NCBI RefSeq assembly: GCF_000741175.1
Contig: NZ_JGYS01000013.1
Location: 1-64,000, forward strand
Length of the DNA stretch: 64,000 nucleotides
Reading direction: 5' to 3'
DNA from: Bifidobacterium callitrichos DSM 23973
GTDB taxonomy: Bacteria; Actinomycetota; Actinomycetes; Actinomycetales; Bifidobacteriaceae
Each line of letters begins with the position of its first letter. The stretch's first letter is position 1. A program made the position numbers and the translations under genes. The notes beneath the pieces are model-generated. The model saw only the letters and a program-made list of their open reading frames with translations, searched no databases and was not told the DNA's origin. Shown here in pieces: positions 32,123 to 41,042 of the stretch.

Positions 32123-34495
32123 GTCGCCGCGACGACCGCCAACGCCGCGACTCCGGTTTCGGATCCCGTCGTGGACACGCTTGCGGATCCGACCGCAGCC
32201 GCGACGTACTCGGTGAAGGTGTACCGTGCCGATCAGCCCTACGCCGATCTCGGCAGTACCTACACCTTCGGCAGCTACAAGTACGGTGACACGTTCCAGC
32301 TGGACGATATCACTCGTGACGTGTACAAGGATGCGAATGACCACAAGGTGCTGACCGGCTATTCCTACGACAAGGCCGGCAACAACAAGGTCGCTGACGG
32401 CAAGATCGCCATCAAGGGCGACACCAAGCTGTACGCCCAGTACGCCACCGCGAATACGGTCAAGTTCAATGTCCCGGGAGCCAAGACGGTCGAGGTCAAG
32501 TCCGGCTCTGCTCTGGATGCCGAGACCTATGCCGCCTCCGGTGCCGAGGCTGCAGCGGACGCTGCGAAGCCGACTAACACGAAGTTCGTGGGTTGGAAGC
32601 TGTCCAAGGCCGCGGATGCCAACGACTTCTACACGACCCAGCCCATCACGTCCGACACGATCCTGTACCCGGTGTACGAGAAGTACTCCGGAACGCAGGA
32701 TCAGGAGAACGTGGCCGTGGTCGTGTTCCATGTGAGCGACTCCACCGCTGACTACACGCGCTACACGCTGACCGGTCACCCGTTCCCGGCGTTCCGCGCC
32801 CCCGCCTCCACCTCCACTGATACGACGACTAAGTATCTTGCCGGCGTCAAGCAGTGGAGCGCCGCGAAGGACAACTCCTCCGCGTACGACTTCACCGCGA
32901 ACGTCGCGAACAGCAACGTCGACTTCGGCGCCGCTGATTTGACCCTGTATGGCTTCGGCGACTATGGCGACAAGAACTGGACCGTGACCTACGACTTCAA
33001 GTACGGCAGCGTCTACGGCGCGAAGTACACGGTCGATGACGTTGACGGCAATGCCGGCAACGGCGCTCAGGTGAACGTGGCCGAGGGCTCCACCATCGTC
33101 GAGCCGAACGATCCGGCCTACTGGAACGCTGAGTTCACCGGCTGGTACGACAAGAACAACGCGAAGGTCGACTTCAACACTCCGGTGCAGAACATCCCGG
33201 GTGCCGATCCGTCCACCCGCACGCTGACCGTTCACGCCGGCTGGGACCAGGACAACATCAAGCAGGTCACCTACTACTACGGCTACTACGTTGCCGGCTG
33301 GAACAACCCGAGCTTCGACCTCAAGAACATCAAGAAGCACACGGGCGTCGCGGTCGACTTCGTGACCGGTGACAGCAAGATCAACGCCCCGACCGGTGTG
33401 GAGGACTACTTCCAGACTCAGGCCGATCAGGCTCACAACACCTACACGTCCCGCACCGTGTCCGCGTGGGTCTCGACCAAGGATGGCGCTCCGATCAGCA
33501 CTGTGAAGGCCAAGACCTCCGTGTACGCCCTGTGGGACGGTGCCGCTGCGGTCAAGCTCAACGGCAACGGCGGACAGTTCTCCAACGGTGAGCTGTACGC
33601 CTACGCCACCAAGACCGATGGCCAGAAGTGGCAGGATGTCGTCGTCACCCCGACCCGCTCCGGCTTCGATTTCGCCGGCTGGTACAAGAACGACGTCAAC
33701 GTCCCCGGCAACAAGGCCAACCTGTACGACGGCATCTACGCCGACGGTACCAAGATCGGCGAGAACGACGAGCTTATCGCCAAGTGGACCCCGAGCGAGC
33801 AGCTTGACAACGCCGCGGCCCTGAGCGCGTGGCCGCTCATCGGCGCCGTTGAGCCCGACTGGAAGCCGGACTTCAAGAACATCAAGGCCGACTACAAGCT
33901 GGCCGAGAAGTACGCGAAGACCGACGCCTCCTGGAAGACCTACGTCGACACCGTCTACGCTCTCCAGGACGAGTACGACGCGTACTCCAAGCTCTCCGGT
34001 CAGGCGAAGATCGATGCGGGCAACAAGCTCGCCGCGAAGCTCGCCACCGCTCAGGGCAAGCTGGTTGATGATAAGGCTCCGGCTGGTACGACGACCGTGT
34101 ACCGCTTGTTCAACCCGAATGCGCGTGATGCTGGTTCGCACCATTACACGGCTTCGGTGGTGGAGTACAACAGCCTGGTGCGCAAGGGCTGGCGTGCGGA
34201 GGGCGTGAGCTTCGTGACCACGTCGGATGGCAAGCCGGTGTACCGTGCGTACAACCCGAACGACGGCGGTCACTTCTACACGCTGTCGAAGGTGGAGCTG
34301 GATCATGCGGTGAAGGCAGGCTGGAAGGACGAGGGCATCGCGTTCCGCGTGTCCGATGGTTCGAAGGTGCCGCTGTACCGCATCTACAACCCGAACTCGG
34401 GCGAGCACGCGTACACGACCGGTGCCGGTGAGGCGAAGGCCGCGGTCAAGGCGGGCTGGAACGACGAGGGCATCGCCTGGAACGTCATCAAGTGA
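32048..34495 (+). CDS. InlB-repeat surface protein with DUF5648-type triplet (paralog C)
   Basis: 815 residues from the shared ATG at 32048. Signal peptide to about residue 35 (TTANAA). The body has InlB-type repeats (KFVGWKLSKAADANDF; EFTGWYDKNNAKVDF...LTVHAGWD; FDFAGWYKNDVNVPG), a Lys/Ala/Tyr-rich helical spacer (about 615-670), then three repeats (VYRLFNPNARDAGSHHYT, VYRAYNPNDGGHFYT, LYRIYNPNSGEHAYT). The C-terminal DNA differs in codon use from paralogs B and D and is closer in sequence to that of the 3337-4953 gene, so the triplets have been exchanged across the family. No LPXTG motif. A strong hairpin follows at 34565-34611. Confidence 0.87.
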   Translation: MTGNTSKWRAPLAGLASIAMLATMGVAATTANAATPVSDPVVDTLADPTAAATYSVKVYRADQPYADLGSTYTFGSYKYGDTFQLDDITRDVYKDANDHKVLTGYSYDKAGNNKVADGKIAIKGDTKLYAQYATANTVKFNVPGAKTVEVKSGSALDAETYAASGAEAAADAAKPTNTKFVGWKLSKAADANDFYTTQPITSDTILYPVYEKYSGTQDQENVAVVVFHVSDSTADYTRYTLTGHPFPAFRAPASTSTDTTTKYLAGVKQWSAAKDNSSAYDFTANVANSNVDFGAADLTLYGFGDYGDKNWTVTYDFKYGSVYGAKYTVDDVDGNAGNGAQVNVAEGSTIVEPNDPAYWNAEFTGWYDKNNAKVDFNTPVQNIPGADPSTRTLTVHAGWDQDNIKQVTYYYGYYVAGWNNPSFDLKNIKKHTGVAVDFVTGDSKINAPTGVEDYFQTQADQAHNTYTSRTVSAWVSTKDGAPISTVKAKTSVYALWDGAAAVKLNGNGGQFSNGELYAYATKTDGQKWQDVVVTPTRSGFDFAGWYKNDVNVPGNKANLYDGIYADGTKIGENDELIAKWTPSEQLDNAAALSAWPLIGAVEPDWKPDFKNIKADYKLAEKYAKTDASWKTYVDTVYALQDEYDAYSKLSGQAKIDAGNKLAAKLATAQGKLVDDKAPAGTTTVYRLFNPNARDAGSHHYTASVVEYNSLVRKGWRAEGVSFVTTSDGKPVYRAYNPNDGGHFYTLSKVELDHAVKAGWKDEGIAFRVSDGSKVPLYRIYNPNSGEHAYTTGAGEAKAAVKAGWNDEGIAWNVIK

Positions 34496-34564
34496 CCTTC
34501 CCCGGCGGGGGTGAGGACGATCCGACTAGGGTCTGACATCCCCGCCCGTGCCTAGACGAATTGA

Positions 34565-34611
34565 GGGGTTCCTCCCAACCGGACTTGTTCCGGATGGGAG
34601 GAACCCCTCTC
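34565..34611 (+). terminator. Hairpin terminator of paralog C
   Basis: Long inverted repeat beginning GAGGGGTTCCTCCCA, with CCGGA/TCCGG inner pairing around CTTGT and TGGGAGGAACCCCTC on the right. It follows the stop of paralog C by about 70 bp. Confidence 0.75.
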
Positions 34612-34741
34612 TCTTCGTATGCTCGCGTGTCCTTCAGGGCGGGATCATGCCGGCCCCCGCATGGATCCGCCGGTGTTCCCGCATACGGCGCATCCCACGT
34701 GGGGGAACGTGTTCGTGGAGGAACGGCAACGAATATGCGGA

Positions 34742-34779
34742 AGGGCCCCGCAGCCGGATTGTTCCGGTTGCGGGGCCCT
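34742..34779 (-). terminator. Hairpin terminator of paralog D, duplicate of 27623-27660
   Basis: Same 38 bases as at 27623-27660. Here it lies after a minus-strand gene, there after a plus-strand gene, so it is used in both orientations. Confidence 0.65.
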
Positions 34780-34835
34780 CGCTTATGCTCAGGGATTCTG
34801 GGAGGAATCCCGGGAGCGGGTCAGTCTACAGGCTT

Positions 34836-35272
34836 GGCGTTCACTTGGCGGGGTAGGCCTTGAAGCCCACGCCCTCGTCGTTCCAGCCGGCCTTGACCGC
34901 GTTGTTGACCTCGGCCTTGCTCAGGGTGAACACGTGCTCGCCCGAGTTCGGGTTGTAGATACGCAGCACGTCATTGGACGCGTCCTTGGCCACGTACCAG
35001 CCGATGCCCTCGTACTTCCAGCCCGCCTTGACCGTGTGCTTGTACTCCACCTCGCTCAGCGTGTAGAAGTGCGAGCCATCGTTCGGATTGTACAGACGGT
35101 ACACCGGGGACGCGCTCTTGCTGCTCGTGGTCTGGAACTGCACGCCCTCGCCCTTCCAGCCGGCACGCACGACCGCGTTGTACTCGGCCTCGCTGGTCGT
35201 GTACAGGTGCGAACCGCCACGCGTCTCGTTCGGGTTGAACGCACGATACACAGCCACCCTGCCAGCCGGCAC
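34836..35272 (-). repeat. 437-bp near-identical 3' block, copy 2
   Basis: Counterpart of 28550-28986 on the same strand, 6,286 bp away, with one base different. As a direct repeat it could also support deletion of the segment between the two copies. Confidence 0.92.
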
Positions 35273-37327
35273 GACGGCGGAATCGGACTTCACCAGGCTC
35301 TTCTGAGCAGCCTGCAGCTTGGCAGCAAGCTTCTCGGCGGCGTCCTTCTTGGCCTGACCCTTGGCGTCGCGGTAGGCCTCGTAGTCGTCCTTCAGGGTGT
35401 AGACGGTGTCCACGTACGCCTTCCAGGAGGCCTCGGTGAAGCCGTACTTGTCGAACAGCGCGTAGTCCGCGGTCTTGTTCTTGAAGGACGGGACGGTCAC
35501 GCCGAACTCGTCGGTCGGCAGGGCGCTGACCAGCGGGTACGCGGTCAGGGCCGCGTCAACGGACTGCGAACCGGACTGCTGCCACTGAGCAACCAGCTCA
35601 TCGCCATCCTTGATCGGGGCGCGCTGGGCGCCGGTGGCGTCGTACCAGTGGTTGTCGGAGAGGTTGGCGTGCAGGCTCTTATCGACGGAGCTGACCCAGT
35701 TGATGAAGTTGTAGCCATCACGGGTCGGGGTTTCGACGACGTTCTGCAGCTGCTGGCCGTCGGCGATGGTCGCGTAGGCGTAGCCGGTGTTGTTCTTGAA
35801 GGTACCACCGTTGGCGTTCAGCTTGACGGCGAGGGCGGAGGACCACTTCGCGTAGACCTCGATGCCCGCGGCGCCGGCCGGGACGGACGCGATCGGAGCG
35901 TCATCGTTCACGGCGAGCCAAGCGGTCACGGACTGGTCGGTCCAGTCACCGTGGGCCACGTTGGCAGCGGTCTGGAAGTGCTGCTCGAGGTTGGCCGGAG
36001 CGGTCAGGGCGGTGCCGGCAGTCACGTAGTCGATGGCCTTGCCGGTCTTGGACAGGACCTTGCCGTTCGCGTCAGCGGTGGTGACCGGGAACGTGAAGTT
36101 GTCCCACGGGTGGACCGGCTCGGTGCGGTTGTAGCCGAAGTAGAACACGACCGGGACGATGTTCTCGGTATCCCAGCCGGCCTTCACGGTCACCGTACGG
36201 GTGGACGCATCAGCGCCCGGCAGGTCCTCGACGTTCTTGGAGAAGTCGACCTTGGTGGTGCCGCTGAACCAGCCGGTGAACTGGGCGTTCTTCTTGGCCG
36301 GATCGGACGGCTGCGGGGCCTGGGTACCCTCGGCCACGTACTGGTAGGCCGTGGTGCCGTGGGCGGTGGTCGTGCCGTTGTCGAGCGTCGCGTTCGCGCC
36401 GTCGAAGTCGTACTTCACGGTCCAGGCGTTGCTGGAGGAGAACTTCACGCCGTTGACAGTCAGATCGGCCTTGCCGTAATCCTCGTTGCCGTTGGCAACG
36501 GTCGCGTTGAAGTCGTACGCGGTGCCGAGCGGGGCCTGCCACTGGTCCTGCTTGAGGCCCTGCGGGGCACGGAACTCCGGGAACGCCTTGTTCGCCAGTG
36601 TGTAGAAGCGCTGCGTGTTGGTCGTGCCGTTCTCGTGGAAGTCCACCACGGACACGTTCTGCTCATCCTCAGGAGCGGAGTAGCGCTCGTACACCGGGTA
36701 CAGGGTGAGGTTGGAGTTCACGGCCTGGTTCGTGAACAGATCGTCCACGTCATCGGCCTTGGACTGCTTCCAGCCGGCGAACACATCGCCGGAGACCTTC
36801 GCGGTCTCCGCGGCGGCCTCGGCACCGGACTTGGCGTAGGCGGCGGCATCGATCGGAGAACCGGCCTTGACCTCGATCTTCTTGTCGGAGGAGTCGGCCT
36901 TGCCGTTCGCGTTGGTGTCGAAGGTCACGGTGTAGGCCTTGGCGTACTGGGCGTACAGGTTCGTGTCGCCCTTGACCGCGATCAGGTCCTTCGCCGGACG
37001 GGTGCCGGCCAGATCGTACGTGTAACCGGTCAGGATCTTGCCATCGGTCGCGGAGTTGTACGGCTCAACGGAGGAGTACGGATCGGCCACAGAACGCAGA
37101 TCGAACGTGTCACCGTACTTGTACTGGGCACCGCTGTAGTTGAACGCCTTGTACGGAGCGTCAGCGGTGTAAAGGGCCACGCGGAACGCGTAAGTGCCGT
37201 GAACGTCATCGTCGTTCACCAGCGGATAAGCGTTGGCAGTGCTGGCGGCGACGCCCATGGTCGCGAGCATCGCGATCGAGGCCAGGCCGGCGAGCGGCGC
37301 GCGCCACTTGCTAGTATTTCCTGTCAT
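34841..37327 (-). CDS. InlB-repeat surface protein with DUF5648-type triplet (paralog D)
   Basis: 828 residues starting MTGNTSKW. Signal peptide to about residue 33 (ASTANA). InlB-type repeats are visible as VFAGWKQSKADDVDDLF...LYPVY, QFTGWFSGTTKVDFSKNVE...VTVKAGWD and YNFINWVSSVDKSLHAN...ELVAQW. A helical spacer with a Lys/Ala-rich pattern (about 610-680) leads into three repeats identical in protein sequence to those of paralog B. No LPXTG motif or hydrophobic tail. Likely a surface adhesin. It converges on paralog C and its leader lies about 240 bp from the end of the recombinase gene. Confidence 0.87.
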   Translation of the reverse strand: MTGNTSKWRAPLAGLASIAMLATMGVAASTANAYPLVNDDDVHGTYAFRVALYTADAPYKAFNYSGAQYKYGDTFDLRSVADPYSSVEPYNSATDGKILTGYTYDLAGTRPAKDLIAVKGDTNLYAQYAKAYTVTFDTNANGKADSSDKKIEVKAGSPIDAAAYAKSGAEAAAETAKVSGDVFAGWKQSKADDVDDLFTNQAVNSNLTLYPVYERYSAPEDEQNVSVVDFHENGTTNTQRFYTLANKAFPEFRAPQGLKQDQWQAPLGTAYDFNATVANGNEDYGKADLTVNGVKFSSSNAWTVKYDFDGANATLDNGTTTAHGTTAYQYVAEGTQAPQPSDPAKKNAQFTGWFSGTTKVDFSKNVEDLPGADASTRTVTVKAGWDTENIVPVVFYFGYNRTEPVHPWDNFTFPVTTADANGKVLSKTGKAIDYVTAGTALTAPANLEQHFQTAANVAHGDWTDQSVTAWLAVNDDAPIASVPAGAAGIEVYAKWSSALAVKLNANGGTFKNNTGYAYATIADGQQLQNVVETPTRDGYNFINWVSSVDKSLHANLSDNHWYDATGAQRAPIKDGDELVAQWQQSGSQSVDAALTAYPLVSALPTDEFGVTVPSFKNKTADYALFDKYGFTEASWKAYVDTVYTLKDDYEAYRDAKGQAKKDAAEKLAAKLQAAQKSLVKSDSAVVPAGRVAVYRAFNPNETRGGSHLYTTSEAEYNAVVRAGWKGEGVQFQTTSSKSASPVYRLYNPNDGSHFYTLSEVEYKHTVKAGWKYEGIGWYVAKDASNDVLRIYNPNSGEHVFTLSKAEVNNAVKAGWNDEGVGFKAYPAK

Positions 37328-37350
37328 CTTCAGGAACCTTTCTTTTAGGG
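37253..37350 (-). repeat. 98-bp leader/signal-peptide repeat, copy 4
   Basis: Inverted relative to copy 3; the pair brackets paralogs C and D. It is the copy nearest the recombinase gene. Confidence 0.9.
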
Positions 37351-37513
37351 CTATGGGTTTCCCGGGTAACGGCGGTCGAAAAGGCTTCTGTCATAAGGGG
37401 TCGCGAACACAGGGACTCCGCAACGGCACATCGCAGACACGGTTGGACACGACCGCGACGGCGCTCGCGGGTTCCGCAACGTCCCAACCGCGGAAATCGA
37501 TTCACCTCGTCCG

Positions 37514-37553
37514 ATCGTGTCTGGGCCCGTTCCGGACACGACCCAGACACGAT
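37514..37553. repeat. 12-bp inverted repeat next to the recombinase gene
   Basis: ATCGTGTCTGGG (37514-37525) and CCCAGACACGAT (37542-37553) are perfect inverted arms around 16 bases, which themselves include another GGACACGA half-site. It lies 18 bp after the recombinase stop. It could be a terminator (no T-tract seen) or recombinase-binding arms. Confidence 0.5.
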
Positions 37554-37570
37554 ACCGACGAGCCGTTTCA

Positions 37571-38908
37571 CTACGTTCCAGACCGTGCTCCGGCCTGCGT
37601 TCCGGACCGCGTTCCTCCCCGCGCCCTGCCTCGCTTTCCACCGTTGAGCACGGCATCCCGCTCCATGTCCACGGCGTCCGCCACCTGTTCCAGCCTCTCG
37701 GGGAACAGGAACCCGTACACGTCCAGGGTCAGGCTCGCCGAGGCGTGACCCATCTGGCGTTGCAGGATCTTCACGTCCGCTCCGGCCTTGATCGCGATCG
37801 CCGCGTACGAATGCCGCAGACTGTGCGGGGTAAGCCCCTGCACGTCGCCCAGTTTCGCCAGTTCCACGGCCTTGTGCCACACCTTGCGCCGCCAGTTGTG
37901 ATCGTTGATGTGCCCGCCGCGCATCGCACGGAACACGTACGCGGTCTCCGGCTGCCCCTTGATCTGCTCTTTCAACGGCTTGATGAGGAACTTCGGGATC
38001 GCCACCGTGCGCGGCTTGCCCGACTTCGGCGGCCCCAGCCGCTGCGCCTTCGCACTGTTCTTCCACGTGCGCCGGATGCGGGCCTTGCGATGTTCCAGAT
38101 CCAGATCGCCCACCTGCAATGCGAACGACTCGTTGATGCGCGTGCCCACATAGCTTTGGAACCGGATGATCAGCCCGTCCACGGGCCTGCCCACGCTTGC
38201 CGCCGCATCGGCCAGCGCCTCGATCTCGTGGATGTCGAGGAAGATCAGATCGCGATACTCGGATTTCGGTATCTCCACGTCTCGCGCCGGATTGCTCATC
38301 AGATACCGCGACTTCACCGCGTAATCCAGCACCCCGGCGAACACCACTTTGACGATGCTCTTGACCGACCTCGGTGCCAGCGGCTTCGCCTTGCGTTCCG
38401 TGGACGACAGGCTCACCGGGTAGTCGCCCGTCGTCAGGTCGCTCACCCAGCGCGCCACGTCGTCGATGGTGATCGACCCGATCGGCGTGTTCTCCCAGCG
38501 CGGTTTCACGTACACGCGCAGCTCGCACTCGTAGCGGGCGCGCACGCCTTCACTCACGTGGTTCTTCGATCGCAGCCACATGTCGGCGATGTCGCCGAAC
38601 GGTTTGCGCGCGTCGTTCGGATCTGCGTATCGTCCGCGACGCACGTCGTCCTCCATGCCGGCCTGGAACGCCTCCGCGTCGGCGAGTTTGGCGAACGATT
38701 TCGAATGCTGCCGGCGATTCTCGCCTTCGATCGTGTACCAGCGGCATCGCCATCGCTTACCCTTGCCGTAACGGGAGGAGCGCCATCGCTCCGGAACCTG
38801 CGCGGTCATCGGATCGCTCACCGCGGCAAGCGAACGCTTCGCGGTGGAGGACGGCGGGACGCCGTTGTCGTGTTTCAGCCAGAGATCATCAATCCATACC
38901 CTTGCCAT
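37571..38908 (-). CDS. Tyrosine recombinase / phage-type integrase
   Basis: 445 residues. An AP2-like or N-terminal arm-binding region (RWRSSRYGKGKRWRCRWYTI) and a SAM-like core-binding domain (about 100-205) precede the catalytic domain with Arg257 (VGTRINES), Lys295/298 (PPKSGKPRT), His362-Arg365 (PHSLRHSY), His388 (RQMGHAS) and Tyr398 (LTLDVYGF): a complete active site. The tail is Arg/Gly-rich (about 425-445), unusual but plausible. Such enzymes integrate prophages or genomic islands or invert DNA. No phage genes, excisionase or tRNA attachment site lies nearby, so it is either a remnant or serves local rearrangement. Divergent from rmlA. Confidence 0.9.
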   Translation of the reverse strand: MARVWIDDLWLKHDNGVPPSSTAKRSLAAVSDPMTAQVPERWRSSRYGKGKRWRCRWYTIEGENRRQHSKSFAKLADAEAFQAGMEDDVRRGRYADPNDARKPFGDIADMWLRSKNHVSEGVRARYECELRVYVKPRWENTPIGSITIDDVARWVSDLTTGDYPVSLSSTERKAKPLAPRSVKSIVKVVFAGVLDYAVKSRYLMSNPARDVEIPKSEYRDLIFLDIHEIEALADAAASVGRPVDGLIIRFQSYVGTRINESFALQVGDLDLEHRKARIRRTWKNSAKAQRLGPPKSGKPRTVAIPKFLIKPLKEQIKGQPETAYVFRAMRGGHINDHNWRRKVWHKAVELAKLGDVQGLTPHSLRHSYAAIAIKAGADVKILQRQMGHASASLTLDVYGFLFPERLEQVADAVDMERDAVLNGGKRGRARGGTRSGTQAGARSGT

Positions 38909-39070
38909 TCATTCACAGTAGGCCTTCGATAGGCCCTGAGCAGGTCGTGGGAGCTTGGCGAAATGTCATGGAATACCTTCCGAAGGTTTGATGCGTTGCC
39001 CGGTGTGCTCTCGGTGCAAGTCGATGCGCAATCGAAGCATGAACGTTGTATGAAGAGACGTGCGGCTACG

Positions 39071-39100
39071 TTCGACCGGCGGCGGGCCGGCCGCTACTAT
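39071..39100 (+). promoter_or_regulatory. Predicted promoter of rmlA
   Basis: TTCGAC (39071-39076) and TACTAT (39095-39100) with 18-bp spacing, about 85 bp upstream of the rmlA start, in the gap between the divergent recombinase and rmlA genes. Confidence 0.35.
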
Positions 39101-39183
39101 GGATTCCGTTATCCGGAAAATCGCAAGAGAACATTGAGGAAACGAGGTTCCGGCCATCGGCCGGAAGTCGGGAAAAGGATGTT

Positions 39184-40077
39184 ATGAAAGGCATAATTCT
39201 CGCCGGTGGTTCGGGCACGAGGCTGTACCCGCTGACAACGGTCACGTCGAAGCAGCTGCTGCCCGTATACGACAAGCCGATGATCTACTACCCGCTGAGC
39301 GTGCTCATGATGGCCGGTATCCGTGACATCCTCATCATCTCCACGCCGAAGGATCTGCCGAATTTCGAAAAGCTGCTCGGCGACGGCTCCCAGTACGGCG
39401 TCCAGTTCAGCTACAAGGTGCAGCCGAGTCCGGACGGTCTGGCGCAGGCGTTCATCCTCGGCGAGGAGTTCATCGCGGGGGAGCCGTGCGCGCTGGTTCT
39501 CGGCGACAACATCTTCTATGGCAACGGTCTGGGCAGGACTTTGCGCAAGGCAGCCGCCGTCAAACACGGAGCCACCGTGTTCGGCTACTATGTGGACGAT
39601 CCCGAACGGTACGGCGTGGTCGAATTCGACAAGAACAAGAAGGCCATCAGCATCGTCGAGAAGCCGGAGCATCCTGCGAGCAACTATGCGGTGACCGGTC
39701 TGTACTTCTACGACGAGCGGGTCACCGAATTCGCCAAGCAGGTCAAGCCCTCCGCGCGTGGCGAACTGGAGATCACCGACCTCAACAAGATGTATCTCGA
39801 AGATGGCACGCTCAACGTGCAGACTCTGGGTCGTGGCTACGCGTGGCTGGACACCGGCACCATGGATTCCCTGTATGAGGCGGGCGAGTTCGTGCGTACC
39901 GTGCAGCGTGCGCAGGGCCTGCCGATCGCTGTGGCCGAGGAGATCGCCTACGAGAACGATTGGATCACCCGCGACGAGCTCATGGAGGCGGCTGTCAAAT
40001 ACGGTAAGTCGCCGTATGGCAAGCATCTGAAGGACGTCGCCGAGGATAGGATCATCGCCAAGCCCAAGGACGCGTGA
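39184..40077 (+). CDS. rmlA: Glucose-1-phosphate thymidylyltransferase
   Basis: 297 residues from the ATG at 39184 (AAAGGA 4 nt upstream); the longer frame back to 39046 has no support. Nucleotidyltransferase signature [17 protein letters not shown], then [48 protein letters not shown] and [11 protein letters not shown]. It makes dTDP-glucose from dTTP and glucose-1-phosphate, the first step to dTDP-L-rhamnose. Length and motifs are those of standard RmlA. rmlB and a fused rmlC-rmlD lie 6-9 kb downstream on the same strand, separated by exporter and glycosyltransferase genes. Confidence 0.96.
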   Translation: MKGIILAGGSGTRLYPLTTVTSKQLLPVYDKPMIYYPLSVLMMAGIRDILIISTPKDLPNFEKLLGDGSQYGVQFSYKVQPSPDGLAQAFILGEEFIAGEPCALVLGDNIFYGNGLGRTLRKAAAVKHGATVFGYYVDDPERYGVVEFDKNKKAISIVEKPEHPASNYAVTGLYFYDERVTEFAKQVKPSARGELEITDLNKMYLEDGTLNVQTLGRGYAWLDTGTMDSLYEAGEFVRTVQRAQGLPIAVAEEIAYENDWITRDELMEAAVKYGKSPYGKHLKDVAEDRIIAKPKDA

Positions 40078-40121
40078 GCCCCCGCGCCGCTGCATCGAGC
40101 TCCCTGATCCGGGGATGAATG

Positions 40122-40171
40122 CCTTGAGAAGGCGCTTCCGTTACAAGTATTGTCAGGACGCCTTCTCAAGG
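40122..40171. repeat. Long-loop inverted repeat between rmlA and the exporter genes
   Basis: CCTTGAGAAGGCG (40122-40134) and CGCCTTCTCAAGG (40159-40171), 13-base perfect arms with a 24-base loop. It may attenuate transcription from rmlA into the exporter genes or be the site of a regulator. No T-tract. Confidence 0.5.
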
Positions 40172-40213
40172 GTGGGAGTAGTATTGACGCGTTTATGACG
40201 CGAGGAGCCCTAG

Positions 40214-41038
40214 TTGATTATTAAGGAAATCTTCACCAAGAAGAACAGGCTGTTGCTCAAGGCGATGGTCAGCACCGATTTCAAGTTGCGCTACCAGCAG
40301 TCGGTGCTCGGCTACGTCTGGTCCGTGCTGAAACCTCTGATGCTGTTCGCCATCATGTATGTGGTGTTCATCCGTTTTCTGAAGTTCGGCGCCGATGTGC
40401 CCCACTTCGCGGTGGCACTGCTGCTCGGCATCATCATGTGGAACTTCTTCAACGAGACGACCACGGGCGGCATGATGTCCATCGTGGGGCACGGCGATCT
40501 GCTGCGGAAGATCTACTTCCAGAAGCATATCGTCGTCATCGCCTCCTCGATGAGCGCCCTGATCAACTTCGGCTTCAACTTCATCGTGGTGATCCTGTTC
40601 TGTATGCTCAACGGGGTCATGCCATCACCGTCATGGCTGCTCATCATCCCGATCCTGATCGAGGAGTATCTGCTCGCACTGGGCGTGGCATTCTTCCTCG
40701 CTGCCGTGTATGTGAACCTGCGCGATCTCAACCCGATCTGGGAGGTCGTCATGCAGGCCGGTTTCTACGGCACTCCGATCATCTACCCGATCAGCATGAT
40801 CTCCAGCAGAGCCGGCGTATGGGGTCCGTTGTTCGCCAAGCTTGATCTGGCGCTCAACCCGATGGCGCAGATCGTCCAGGACGCCCGTCATGTGATGATC
40901 TCCACGGCGAACCCCACCATCTGGGAGTGGGTGAAGTTCCCGTACGCCTTGTGGCCGGTGGTGTTCAGCCTCCTGATCTTCTTCGGCGGATTCCACTACT
41001 TCACCGTCAAGTCCAAGCATTTCGCAGAGTTGGTGTGA
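40214..41038 (+). CDS. Polysaccharide ABC exporter, membrane component (Wzm/TagG type)
   Basis: 274 residues from a TTG start with GAGGAG 6 nt upstream. ABC-2 permease with six membrane segments: after a short cytoplasmic start (LKAMVSTDFKLRYQQSVLGY, the typical ABC-2 opening) come the segments LMLFAIMYVVFIRFL, FAVALLLGIIMWNFF, INFGFNFIVVILFCML, LLIIPILIEEYLLALGVAFF, and two more. It moves a finished glycan chain across the membrane with the ATPase encoded 4 bp downstream. Neighbouring dTDP-rhamnose and glycosyltransferase genes identify a rhamnose-containing chain as the cargo. Confidence 0.93.
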   Translation: MIIKEIFTKKNRLLLKAMVSTDFKLRYQQSVLGYVWSVLKPLMLFAIMYVVFIRFLKFGADVPHFAVALLLGIIMWNFFNETTTGGMMSIVGHGDLLRKIYFQKHIVVIASSMSALINFGFNFIVVILFCMLNGVMPSPSWLLIIPILIEEYLLALGVAFFLAAVYVNLRDLNPIWEVVMQAGFYGTPIIYPISMISSRAGVWGPLFAKLDLALNPMAQIVQDARHVMISTANPTIWEWVKFPYALWPVVFSLLIFFGGFHYFTVKSKHFAELV

Positions 41039-41042
41039 GATC

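Larger units (their letters stand above)
34496..34840. other. Convergent intergenic region between paralogs C and D
   Basis: 345 bases with two hairpin terminators (34565-34611 and 34742-34779), one for each gene. Nothing else recognised. Confidence 0.6.

Noticed and set aside
40122-40171. Riboswitch upstream of the exporter genes
   Set aside because: Only a simple long-loop inverted repeat is visible; no multi-stem aptamer pattern that I recognise.
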